The position numbers were made by a program, and so were the translations under genes. Shown here in pieces: positions 11,021 through 19,666 of a DNA stretch of 64,000 nucleotides (positions within the stretch are counted from its first letter, which is position 1; the number at the start of each line of letters is the position of its first letter). Source of the stretch: a bacterium (GTDB taxonomy: Bacteria > Pseudomonadota > Alphaproteobacteria > Sphingomonadales > Sphingomonadaceae); NCBI GenBank assembly GCA_030824575.1, contig JAVBXL010000020.1:1-64000 (forward strand), written 5' to 3'. Under the pieces are notes generated by a model, which made no database searches, was not told the origin of the DNA, and saw only the letters and a program-made list of their open reading frames with translations.

Positions 11021-11107
11021 CCCGCCATATGAGCGGCAGATGAACAAAGCGCCAAGTTTTTCCATCCGTCCCGCGAGGCGCTCAGGCCACCTTGCGGCGC
11101 ATAGAAG

Positions 11108-11758
11108 TTAGCCGCCTGCCGACCGTCCCCTGGGTCGCGGATCGGTCCAACGGAAGGCGGAATCGGCCACCGGCGCGCCGTAGACATGGTTGCTCAGTCG
11201 CACCGCGGTGCGGTTATTCTGCGAATCGAGCGCCACCCAGCCATAAAGCTGAAGGCCTGCGGGACCGGATGCATTGCGTTTGAAAATCATTGTAAAGGTG
11301 CCATATTCAGGCCGCTTGGGGTCGCGCGCCTCAACGCTCAACACCGATGGATCGCCGGTCGGCACCACCTTCCCGAATTTCGACAAATCCTTACTCGGAT
11401 CGATGAGGACGCCCAACGGCGAATTGCCGATCGGCCAGCGTTGCACCTGCCGCACTTCATAATCGATCATGGTCAGCGCCTTGCCGTCACCCACGATCAG
11501 CAGCGGCACCCCCTTTTGATATTGGAAGCGGATCTTGCCCGGCTGCTTGAGGGTCAATTTACCGGTCAGGGTCTGGCCGCTGCGGTCGGTCTGGGTAAAA
11601 TCGGCGGTCAGGGTGGTGACGCCGCGAATATAGGCATTGACCTGGGTCAGGTCGGACGGGGCCTGCTGCGCGGCGACGGGCGCGGTCGGCACGATGACCG
11701 ACAGGGCGGCCGGCGCGGCGGCAAGGGCCAGGATCAGGGGCGCAAGGCTGCGCTGCAT
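11108..11758 (-). CDS. lolA: Outer-membrane lipoprotein carrier protein LolA family
   Basis: Signal peptide MQRSLAPLILALAAAPAAL; LTADFTQTDRSGQTLTGKLTLKQPGKIRFQYQKG. Confidence 0.85.
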   Translation of the reverse strand: MQRSLAPLILALAAAPAALSVIVPTAPVAAQQAPSDLTQVNAYIRGVTTLTADFTQTDRSGQTLTGKLTLKQPGKIRFQYQKGVPLLIVGDGKALTMIDYEVRQVQRWPIGNSPLGVLIDPSKDLSKFGKVVPTGDPSVLSVEARDPKRPEYGTFTMIFKRNASGPAGLQLYGWVALDSQNNRTAVRLSNHVYGAPVADSAFRWTDPRPRGRSAGG

Positions 11759-12000
11759 GGCGTTCAACTCCGGTTGTTCAGGGATATGCGGGGTAGAAGG
11801 TCGGGCTTGAACCCGCTGTGAACCCGGCTGTTCCGCAATAGCAAGCTTTGGAAGCGTGATGGGGGAGAGCATGTCGCAGACGGTCGGGACAGCTCCATCC
11901 CCCATGCTCCCGCCTCGCCCTGCCGGTCTGACCGGCGGCACCGCTCCAATTATGTTATCGGCGCGGCAGCAGCACGAACGGCCTAGACCGATTCGCGGAC

Positions 12001-12030
12001 AAAAAAAAGGGCCGATCCGAAGATCAGCCC
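12001..12030 (-). terminator. Rho-independent terminator, TTCG tetraloop plus T8
   Basis: GGGCTGATC TTCG GATCGGCCC TTTTTTTT on minus strand. Confidence 0.85.
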
Positions 12031-12135
12031 GAAAAGTTTTAGGAGAGGATGCCTGAAAGGCCCGATCTTATTGCCCGCTCCCGCTTCATGCTGCAAATGC
12101 GAAGGGCGTAAGAGCAATTGCACGATACGCAATCG
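12001..12135 (-). ncRNA. Candidate trans-acting sRNA copy 1 (anti-SD core, UUCG terminator, upstream palindrome)
   Basis: Minus strand: CGATTGC-N7-GCAATTG (12135-12115), N11, TTCGCATTTGC (12103-12093), 31 nt, core GCCTTTCAGGCATCCTCTCCTAAAACTT (12061-12034), hairpin GGGCTGATC-TTCG-GATCGGCCC then T8 (12030-12001). Same architecture as 19452-19579. Confidence 0.75.
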
Positions 12136-12153
12136 GCTTTGACGACGTTGGCA

Positions 12154-12564
12154 TCAAGCAAAAGCAAGACGACAGTTTCCAGTTCGATCCATAGTAAAAT
12201 CACACTTCTTCAGAATATCCATTCCTATCAGTGCACTAAAGTTTTCAGTCCCAGATAGAGATAGCCCGATGACTTCCTGAAAGATGAAAGGATAGGGCGA
12301 TTTCCAGCCGTCAGGATACACACCCATTCGGAACAGATAATGTTCGATGTGTGCCAGGCCATGTGCAGTCATGATAGGTCGTTTACCGACCGGCTGGAGG
12401 TCCAGCGATCGGGCAATATCTCCGTTGATACCGCTAACTGTTGCCCCAGTGTCTATCAGAGCGACCGCATCGACACTCGTCATGTCGGCAACATTGTCCG
12501 CACCAAGGATCTGGACGGGTAAAATTACCCGTCGACCGTTGTGCGTCCAATCAATTTGCCACAT
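12154..12564 (-). CDS. Retropepsin-like (clan AA) aspartic protease, single DTG
   Basis: MWQIDWTHNGRRVILPVQIL...VALIDTGATVSGINGDIARSLDLQPVGKRP...FSALIGMDILKKCDFTMDRTGNCRLAFA; ATG at 12564. Confidence 0.8.
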   Translation of the reverse strand: MWQIDWTHNGRRVILPVQILGADNVADMTSVDAVALIDTGATVSGINGDIARSLDLQPVGKRPIMTAHGLAHIEHYLFRMGVYPDGWKSPYPFIFQEVIGLSLSGTENFSALIGMDILKKCDFTMDRTGNCRLAFA

Positions 12565-12799
12565 GTGAGAAGAAGCCAAGATCGACCGGCTCTTCAATAA
12601 CTTCTTGAATGGAAAAAATACCATCGGGAAATTCGGTTTTCCCAAATCGGTAGGCAGTACCTGGTGCCTCAAAAAATCGCACCACGTGACGATTTTTCAA
12701 CAAGGCATATTGCCCTTTATGATGACTTAGAAACTGCGCCAGGTTCCGAGCGAAATAATCGTAATTCGCGTCGATCTCAGCGGCCAATGTCACGCTCAT
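12551..12799 (-). CDS. Small uncharacterised protein, DUF5678-like
   Basis: 82 aa (NYDYFARNLAQFLSHHKGQYALLKNRHVVRFFEAPGTAYRFGKTEFPDGIFSIQEVIEEPVDLGFFSHVAN); 3' end overlaps the protease start by 14 nt. Confidence 0.65.
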   Translation of the reverse strand: MSVTLAAEIDANYDYFARNLAQFLSHHKGQYALLKNRHVVRFFEAPGTAYRFGKTEFPDGIFSIQEVIEEPVDLGFFSHVAN

Positions 12800-12902
12800 G
12801 GCTTTCCCCTAACACCCCACCCAACGTAGCATTTCGGCGGAAGCTAGAAAGCTGTGCCAAAAGCAATTGCGACAAACTGAATCTTTTACGAGTCGAACCG
12901 AA

Positions 12903-15230
12903 CTAGAGCGGATTGCCGTTCTCGTCGCGCAGCACTTCGCGGCGGCCGACATGGTTGGGCGGGCCGACCAGCCCTTCCTCCTCCATCTTCTCGATCAGGC
13001 GGGCGGCGCTGTTATAGCCGACGCGGAGTTGGCGTTGCAGCCAGCTGGTCGACGCCTTCTGATTTTCGAACACCAGTTGGCACGCTTTGCGGAACAGCTG
13101 CGCGTCCGGGCTGTCGTCGCCCAGATCGACGCCGTCGAGGGCGAAGCTGCCCTCCTCCGGTTCTTCGGTCACGGCCTGGATATAGTCGGGCTGGCCCTGC
13201 GCGCGCCAATGGTCGGCGACCACGCGCACTTCATCGTCGGACACGAAGGGACCATGAACGCGGGTCAGCCCCTTGCCGCCATGCATGTAGAGCATGTCGC
13301 CCTTGCCCAGCAGCTGTTCGGCGCCCTGTTCGCCCAGGATGGTGCGGCTGTCGATCTTGCTGGTGACGAAGAAGCTGATGCGGGTCGGCAGGTTCGCCTT
13401 GATGACGCCGGTGATGACGTCGACCGAGGGGCGCTGGGTCGCGAGGATCAGGTGGATGCCGGCCGCGCGCGCTTTCTGCGCGAGCCGCTGGATCAGAAAT
13501 TCGACTTCCTTGCCCGCGGTCATCATCAGGTCGGCGAGTTCGTCCACCACCACCACGATCTGCGGCAGCGGCTGAAAATCGAGCTGCTCCTCCTCATAGA
13601 TGGGCTTGCCGTTTTCGGGGTCGTAGCCGGTCTGGACCCGCCTGCCGAGCGGCTTGCCCTTGGCCTTCGCCGCGCGGACCTTCTCGTTATAATTGGCCAG
13701 GTTGCGGACCGAGATGGACGCCATCATGCGATAGCGATCCTCCATCTGCTCGACCGCCCATTTGAGCGCCCGGATCGCTTTGGCCGGTTCGGTGACAACG
13801 GGCGAGAGCAGATGCGGGATGTCGTCATAGGTCGACAGCTCCAGCATCTTGGGATCGATCATGATGAGTCGCAATTGGTCCGGCGTCATGCGGTAGAGCA
13901 AAGACAGGATCATGGCATTGAGGCCCACCGACTTGCCCGACCCGGTGGTGCCCGCGATCAGCAGATGGGGCATGGGGGCGAGGTCGGCGATGATCGGTTC
14001 GCCCGAGATATTCTTGCCCAGGATGATCGGCAGGGTCGCTTCCTGCATGAATTGTTCGGATGTGATGAGTTCGCGGAACGACACACCCTCGCGATGAGCA
14101 TTGGGCAGTTCGATGCCGATCACGGTGCGGCCGGGAATCGTCGCGACGCGAGCTGACAGCGCCGACATATTGCGGGCGATATCGTCGGCCAGCGCAATCA
14201 CGCGGCTTGCCTTGATGCCGGGCGCGGGTTCCAGTTCATACATGGTGACGACCGGGCCGGGGCGGACTTCGACGATATTGCCCTTCACATGGAAATCATC
14301 GAGCACCGATTCGAGCAGGCGGGCGTTCCGCTCCAGCGCGGCCTTGTCGATCTTGCCGCCCTGGTTGGCTGGCACGGGGTTGAGCAGGTCGGGCGAGGGC
14401 AGCGAACTGTGCCCGAACAGATCGTCCTGGCTGATGGGTGCCATGGCGCGCTGCACCGGCGCGGGCTTGGGCGACTGGATGGTGATGGGCGGCTTGGGTT
14501 CGTGCGACACCTGCTTGCGCGGGGCGATGACGCGCCCGGCCAGTTCGTCCTCCGCATCATCGTCGGCATCGACCGCAGCGACAGGGCCGGCAAAACCGAG
14601 CGTCGGACGCGGCAGAGCAAGCTTGGGCAAGGATGGCCGACGCAACGCGATGATCGGCTTTTCCAGCGCCAGGCTGCGATAGCAGGCGAACAGGCCCGCA
14701 ATCAGCGCGCCAACGATGAGGATGCCCGTGATCCAGGGCGCGGCGGCGGGCGCCTGCGCGGTCAGGCTGGCAATGCCCTTGGCGACGACCAGGCCGATCA
14801 CCCCGCCCCAGCCTGCGGGCAGGCCGACCAGCGGCGCGCTTTGGAACAAGGCGAGCGCAATGCCGATCAGGGCGATGCCGAACAGGCATTTGCCGAACTG
14901 GCCCTTCCATTCGCGCATATCCTGGTCGCCCCACATACGACGGGCGGTGACCGCCATCAGCGGCAGGATGAGGGCCACGGGCACGCCCAGCAGCCAGAGC
15001 AGGAAATCGGCGGTCCAGGCACCGGGCGACTGCATGATATTGGCGACATGATCGCCCGCGACGGTGTTCATCGACGGGTCGCTGGGCGTATAGCTGAGCA
15101 GCGCCAGCGCCAGGAACAGAGTCGCCAGGACGAGCGTGATCGCGCCGATCAGCGCGCCGCTGCGCATGAGGCTGCGCTTCAACATTTCGCGCCATTCCGG
15201 CGTGCGTTTCACGGTGCGGCCGACGGCCAT
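12903..15230 (-). CDS. ftsK: DNA translocase FtsK
   Basis: HLLIAGTTGSGKSVGLNAMILSLLYR, VVVDELADLMM, TQRPSVDVITG, gamma domain at C-terminus. Confidence 0.95.
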   Translation of the reverse strand: MAVGRTVKRTPEWREMLKRSLMRSGALIGAITLVLATLFLALALLSYTPSDPSMNTVAGDHVANIMQSPGAWTADFLLWLLGVPVALILPLMAVTARRMWGDQDMREWKGQFGKCLFGIALIGIALALFQSAPLVGLPAGWGGVIGLVVAKGIASLTAQAPAAAPWITGILIVGALIAGLFACYRSLALEKPIIALRRPSLPKLALPRPTLGFAGPVAAVDADDDAEDELAGRVIAPRKQVSHEPKPPITIQSPKPAPVQRAMAPISQDDLFGHSSLPSPDLLNPVPANQGGKIDKAALERNARLLESVLDDFHVKGNIVEVRPGPVVTMYELEPAPGIKASRVIALADDIARNMSALSARVATIPGRTVIGIELPNAHREGVSFRELITSEQFMQEATLPIILGKNISGEPIIADLAPMPHLLIAGTTGSGKSVGLNAMILSLLYRMTPDQLRLIMIDPKMLELSTYDDIPHLLSPVVTEPAKAIRALKWAVEQMEDRYRMMASISVRNLANYNEKVRAAKAKGKPLGRRVQTGYDPENGKPIYEEEQLDFQPLPQIVVVVDELADLMMTAGKEVEFLIQRLAQKARAAGIHLILATQRPSVDVITGVIKANLPTRISFFVTSKIDSRTILGEQGAEQLLGKGDMLYMHGGKGLTRVHGPFVSDDEVRVVADHWRAQGQPDYIQAVTEEPEEGSFALDGVDLGDDSPDAQLFRKACQLVFENQKASTSWLQRQLRVGYNSAARLIEKMEEEGLVGPPNHVGRREVLRDENGNPL

Positions 15231-15328
15231 AATCCTGCTTGTCCCCCAAATGTTCCGTTTCGGCACAATGCGCCAAGGGGGGAGTCCCGGTCAAGAGCGC
15301 GACCGATCGGCTCGTCCCGCGCGCCCGA

Positions 15329-15811
15329 TCAGAGCGCGGCGAGCGCCGTCAGCGTATCGCCATCGACCCGCTGCACCGTCCATTCGTCCATCGCCGTCGC
15401 GCCGAGCGACTGGTAGAAGGCGATGGCCGGGGCGTTCCAGTCGAGCACCGACCATTCGAGCCGGGCGCAATCGCGTTCGATCGCCAGTTGCGCCAGACGG
15501 GCGAGCAAGGCCTTGCCCGCGCCCAGTCCGCGCGCATCCGGCAGGACGAACAGATCTTCCAGATAGACGCCCGGCCGCGCTTCGAAGGTGGAGAAATTGT
15601 GGAAGAAGAGGGCAAAGCCAACCGCCCTGCCGGCATGCTCCGCGATCAGCACTTCCGCCATCGGCCGCGGGCCGAACAAATAGCGGACGAGCGTGGCGCG
15701 GTCCGCCTTCACCGCATGGGCGAGCCGTTCATAGTCGGCCAGCGCCAGAATGAAGTCATGGATGATCCCGATATCGCCGGCCTGCGCGTCGCGAATGATG
15801 ATGTCCGTCAT
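15329..15811 (-). CDS. GNAT family N-acetyltransferase
   Basis: IRDAQAGDIGIIHDFILALADYERL...LEDLFVLPDARGLGAGKALLARLAQLAIERDCARLEWSVLDWN. Confidence 0.9.
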   Translation of the reverse strand: MTDIIIRDAQAGDIGIIHDFILALADYERLAHAVKADRATLVRYLFGPRPMAEVLIAEHAGRAVGFALFFHNFSTFEARPGVYLEDLFVLPDARGLGAGKALLARLAQLAIERDCARLEWSVLDWNAPAIAFYQSLGATAMDEWTVQRVDGDTLTALAAL

Positions 15812-16710
15812 GCCGTTCCCGCTTCCACATGGGCTACATTGGCCCCTTTACTGCGCGCGGCGATAAGACAGCCGGCGACGATGAGCAATGCGCCCGCCAC
15901 CGTGGTCAGGGTCAATCGTTCGCCGAACGCCAGCCAGCCCATCAGCGCCGCCCAGAAAAACGCGCTATATTCGACCGGAATCAGCCGCTGCGCCTCCGCC
16001 CGTGCATAGGCCCAGGCGAGCGCGGCGAGCGAGGTGAAGGCGAGGCCGGCAGCGAGCAGCACCAGCGGAATCGCAGAACGATCGGGCAGCACAGCCCAGG
16101 CCGGCGCGCCCAGCACAAAGACGCCGAGCATGACGATATGCTGGAAGAAGGCGACCTCGATCGGCGAAGCGCGCTGCGCCTGCTGCCGCTGGAGGATGAG
16201 GTTCCAGGCGAAGAGAACGGCCGATCCCAGCACCGCGCCCGCGCCCAGCAGCGCGTCGGCGTCATAGCGCCCCTGCAACCGCCCCGACAGGATCACGCCC
16301 ACACCGACCAGCCCCAGCAGCGAGGCCCCGATCGCCTGCCGCCCGACCGTCTCGCCCAGAAGAAGAGCGGCGAGATAGAGGGCGATCAGCGGGGCGATGA
16401 AGGACAGCGCGATCGCTTCGGCAAGCGGCATCCGCATCAGCGCCCAGAAGAAGAGCGACGCCATCAGCGCCACGACCGAGCCGCGCAGCAGGTGCAGGCG
16501 CAGCACGGCGCGATCCGGCCAGCGCTGGCGGGTGAGCAGCATCAGCGTCAGGCCAAGCAGGCTACCCGCGACGGCACGCCAGAGAAGGGCGTTATAGAGG
16601 CCGATGGCAAGGCTGAGCCCTTTCATCGCGGCGTCCATCACCGAAAACAGCGCGACGCCGACGCAGCAGACGGCAAAGGGAATAGCGAATCCGCCGGGCA
16701 TGGTGCGCAA
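15808..16710 (-). CDS. DMT/EamA family transporter
   Basis: About 10 hydrophobic segments; EamA-like pattern. Confidence 0.85.
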   Translation of the reverse strand: MRTMPGGFAIPFAVCCVGVALFSVMDAAMKGLSLAIGLYNALLWRAVAGSLLGLTLMLLTRQRWPDRAVLRLHLLRGSVVALMASLFFWALMRMPLAEAIALSFIAPLIALYLAALLLGETVGRQAIGASLLGLVGVGVILSGRLQGRYDADALLGAGAVLGSAVLFAWNLILQRQQAQRASPIEVAFFQHIVMLGVFVLGAPAWAVLPDRSAIPLVLLAAGLAFTSLAALAWAYARAEAQRLIPVEYSAFFWAALMGWLAFGERLTLTTVAGALLIVAGCLIAARSKGANVAHVEAGTA

Positions 16711-16724
16711 CGGAATCGCTCCGC

Positions 16725-17885
16725 CTACGCCGCCGCTTCCGCCTTGCCCGCGTCGGTCATGTCGGCTTCGGCCTTGGCCGCCTCTATCTCCGCCGCCTTG
16801 GCTTCGACCAGGCGAACGATATGGTCGACCATGCCTTCGTCCTGAATCACATGGTCGGTGATGCCGGACAGATAGACCATATGCTTGCCAGCCCCACCGC
16901 CGGTCAGGCCGATATCGGTTTCGCGTGCTTCGCCGGGGCCATTGACGACGCAGCCCAGTACGGAGAGCGAGAGCGGTGTATGGATATGCTGGAGCCGTTC
17001 TTCCAGAGCCTGCACGGTGCGGATGACGTCGAAGCCCTGGCGCGCGCAGGACGGGCAGGAAATGACCTTCACGCCGCGGGTACGGATGCCGAGCGATTTG
17101 AGGATTTCATAGCCGACCCGCACTTCCTCTTCGGGTTCGGCGGAGAGAGAGACGCGGATCGTGTCGCCGATTCCGGCCCAGAGCAGGTTGCCGATGCCGA
17201 TCGCGCTTTTCACCGTGCCGCCGATCAAGCCGCCCGCTTCGGTAATGCCCAGATGCAGCGGGCAATCGACCGCGTCGGCGAGCTGCATATAGGCGGCAAC
17301 CGCGAGGAAGACGTCGCTAGCCTTCACCGCGACCTTATATTCGTGAAAATCCTGGTCCTGTAGCAGCTTGATATGGTCGAGTGCGGATTCGACCAGCGCT
17401 TCGGGGCAAGGCTCGCCATATTTTTCGAGCAGATCCTTCTCAAGCGACCCGGCATTGACGCCGATGCGGATCGAGCAGCCATTGGCCTTGGCCGCATCGA
17501 CCACTTCCTTGACCCGCTTTTCCGACCCGATATTACCAGGGTTGATGCGCAGGCAGGCGGCACCCGCATCGGCCGCTTCCAGCGCGCGCTTATAATGGAA
17601 ATGGATGTCGGCGACGATCGGGACGCGGACGGCGCGGACGATCTGTTTCAGGGCCGCGGTCGATTCCTCGTCGGGGCAGGACACGCGGATGATATCGACG
17701 CCCGCTTCCTCGCAACGGCGGATCTGGTCGATCGTGCCCTTTATATCGTGAGTCAGCGTGTTGGTCATGGTCTGAACCGTGACCGGCGCGTCGCCACCCA
17801 CGGGGACATTGCCGACCATGATCTGACGCGACTGCCGCCGCGCTATGTCACGCCAGGGGCGCAGGCCGGGATTATGATCGGACAT
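16725..17885 (-). CDS. ispG: 4-hydroxy-3-methylbut-2-enyl-diphosphate synthase
   Basis: [62 protein letters not shown]. Confidence 0.96.
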   Translation of the reverse strand: MSDHNPGLRPWRDIARRQSRQIMVGNVPVGGDAPVTVQTMTNTLTHDIKGTIDQIRRCEEAGVDIIRVSCPDEESTAALKQIVRAVRVPIVADIHFHYKRALEAADAGAACLRINPGNIGSEKRVKEVVDAAKANGCSIRIGVNAGSLEKDLLEKYGEPCPEALVESALDHIKLLQDQDFHEYKVAVKASDVFLAVAAYMQLADAVDCPLHLGITEAGGLIGGTVKSAIGIGNLLWAGIGDTIRVSLSAEPEEEVRVGYEILKSLGIRTRGVKVISCPSCARQGFDVIRTVQALEERLQHIHTPLSLSVLGCVVNGPGEARETDIGLTGGGAGKHMVYLSGITDHVIQDEGMVDHIVRLVEAKAAEIEAAKAEADMTDAGKAEAAA

Positions 17886-17889
17886 GTAA

Positions 17890-17916
17890 AGAGGCTCCGT
17901 AAGCTACAGAGCCTCT
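17890..17916. terminator. Inverted repeat between fadL 3' side of ispG start and fadL stop
   Basis: AGAGGCTC-N11-GAGCCTCT perfect 8-bp arms (17890-17897/17909-17916). Confidence 0.5.
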
Positions 17917-17936
17917 ATAGGGATGTTTGGTGACGG

Positions 17937-19241
17937 TTAGAAGCGCAGCGTCGCGGATGCCGCAACCTGATCCGCATTGCCGCTGGTTTGCGCCAGCGTC
18001 GTCGCTGTGACGGTGGCGGGCGAGGGGAAATAGCTGTCCGGGCGGATGATATTCGCCTTTTCCACGAAGGTATGGGCGTAGCTGAGGTTCAGCGCGAAGG
18101 CGTCCGACATGTTCCAGGTCGCGCCGCCGGTCAGCCAGACGCGGTCGCCATCGGGGACACGGGTGGTCAGGTGCTGCGGATTGGTCGGCGAACGGTCGAA
18201 CATAGTGCCGGCGCGCACGGTGAAGGCCGGGCTGACATCATATTCGCCGCCGACGCTGACCGAATAGCTATCCCGGTAGTCCAGTTCCTTGTTCGTCGTG
18301 CCCGCGGCGGAAGTAACGGCAATTCCCTTGAACTTCGACCAATTATACCATTTGCCGGTAACCATCGCGCGCAGTTGCGGCGTCAGCTTGTGCATCATGG
18401 AGACGGTGACGATATCGGGCAATTCCAGCGGCGCGGTGGCAGCAAATTCGCCATTGCCCGCGGCGACCGGCCCGACCAGGCCCGACACGATCTGCGTGCC
18501 GGCCAGCGTGTGGCTGACGCCGGAGCGATAATGGACGCCCCAATTGGTGTCACCGGTGGTGTAGAACAGGCCCGCATTCCAGCCGATCGACCAGTCGTCG
18601 CCCTTCAGGCTGGCGAAGCCATCCGTCGTGACCAAGGGCGAGAGCTGCGGCACGGCGTTGGTCAACGTCGCCTTCACATATTGCACGTCCACACCGCCGC
18701 CGATCGACAGGCTGTCAGTCAGCTTATAGGCGGCGGACGGCTGGATATTGTAGGTTTTAAGGTCGGTGTAGAGCGAATCGTAGCGACCGAAGAAGCCGTC
18801 ATCATATTCCAGCTTCAGGCCGAAGGGCGCGTTGACGCCCAGGCCGACCCAGAGCCGGTCGCTGACCTGCGCGCTGGCGTAGAAGCTGGGAATCGGAATG
18901 ACGCTTTCGAACGGATTGCCGCCGTCATTGCCGCCGACCGGGACCGACAGGGGCGATCCGGGGATAGTGCGGCGGGTGCCGCGATTGGTCTGGTGCGCCG
19001 ACGCGAACAGCGCGACGCCACCGACCGAGGTCTGGATGCCCGACAACTGCGTCATCGCGGCTGGATTGAAATAGATAGTGGACGGATCATCCCCGGCTGC
19101 CGCGCCGCCGGACAGGGCGCGTCCGGTTTCCTTGGGCGATTGTTCCTGCAGGTAGAAGCCGCCGGCAAAGGCCGGGGTCGCGGACGCCAATATGGCGCCG
19201 GTCAGGAAAAGAGCGGAGAAATGGCGACCGCGAAGCAACAT
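17937..19241 (-). CDS. OmpP1/FadL/TodX family outer-membrane transporter
   Basis: Signal peptide; GGFYLQEQSPKETGRALSGGAAAGDDPSTIYFNPAAMTQLSG; beta-barrel C-terminus ending in F. Confidence 0.92.
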   Translation of the reverse strand: MLLRGRHFSALFLTGAILASATPAFAGGFYLQEQSPKETGRALSGGAAAGDDPSTIYFNPAAMTQLSGIQTSVGGVALFASAHQTNRGTRRTIPGSPLSVPVGGNDGGNPFESVIPIPSFYASAQVSDRLWVGLGVNAPFGLKLEYDDGFFGRYDSLYTDLKTYNIQPSAAYKLTDSLSIGGGVDVQYVKATLTNAVPQLSPLVTTDGFASLKGDDWSIGWNAGLFYTTGDTNWGVHYRSGVSHTLAGTQIVSGLVGPVAAGNGEFAATAPLELPDIVTVSMMHKLTPQLRAMVTGKWYNWSKFKGIAVTSAAGTTNKELDYRDSYSVSVGGEYDVSPAFTVRAGTMFDRSPTNPQHLTTRVPDGDRVWLTGGATWNMSDAFALNLSYAHTFVEKANIIRPDSYFPSPATVTATTLAQTSGNADQVAASATLRF

Positions 19242-19451
19242 GGCAGATCCTCTACTGGACATGATATTGGCCTTGATCGGTGGCGTTCGAACGCCCGACC
19301 GGCTGTTTGGACGCAGCCCGATTATCAGGATTGTGGTTAAATTCCAGTGAGCGGATCGCCCGATTCATCGCATTTCCGCGGCTATGGGCGCATGCGGGAT
19401 GGCAAAACGCTACGGCAACAGGGCAGGACGGGGACCGGATCAAGACGAAAA

Positions 19452-19579
19452 AAAAGCCGCCCCGAAGGACGGCCTTGAAGTTTTAGGAGAGGATGCCTGA
19501 AAGGCGGGTTCCTTTTGCGGTGCAGCGCAGAGTGTCGCAAATGCGAAACATGGAGGGACGATTGCGTTTCCTGCAATCG
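19452..19579 (-). ncRNA. Candidate trans-acting sRNA copy 2 (paralogue of 12001-12135)
   Basis: Minus strand: CGATTGC-N7-GCAATCG (19579-19559), N11, TTCGCATTTGC (19547-19537), 31 nt, identical 28-nt core (19505-19478), hairpin GGCCGTCC-TTCG-GGGCGGC with T8. Confidence 0.78.
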
Positions 19580-19666
19580 TTATCTGGAGCTATGCTTTCC
19601 GTAAGGGAAAGTAGCGAGAGAAAACGGATTAACGATACCAAAGTATAAGAGGGATACAGGCGTTTT

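Noticed and set aside
10860-11100. 6S RNA as the identity of the lolA-xth intergenic RNA
   Set aside because: I could not recognise the canonical closing stem and central bubble; kept only as an unassigned structured RNA candidate.
12049-12111. Plus-strand mini-ORF AGGAGAGG-ATG (MPERPDLIARSRFMLQMRRA) in sRNA copy 1, with a similar MPER start at copy 2
   Set aside because: Only the first four codons are shared, lengths differ (20 versus about 51 aa) and downstream codons do not align; the poly-T terminators and spaced upstream elements fit a minus-strand RNA. Kept as an alternative to test.
12880-12900. tRNA-like TTCGGTTCGACTC fragment next to ftsK, considered as an att site
   Set aside because: No acceptor/anticodon structure around it; too short to call a tRNA end or attachment site.
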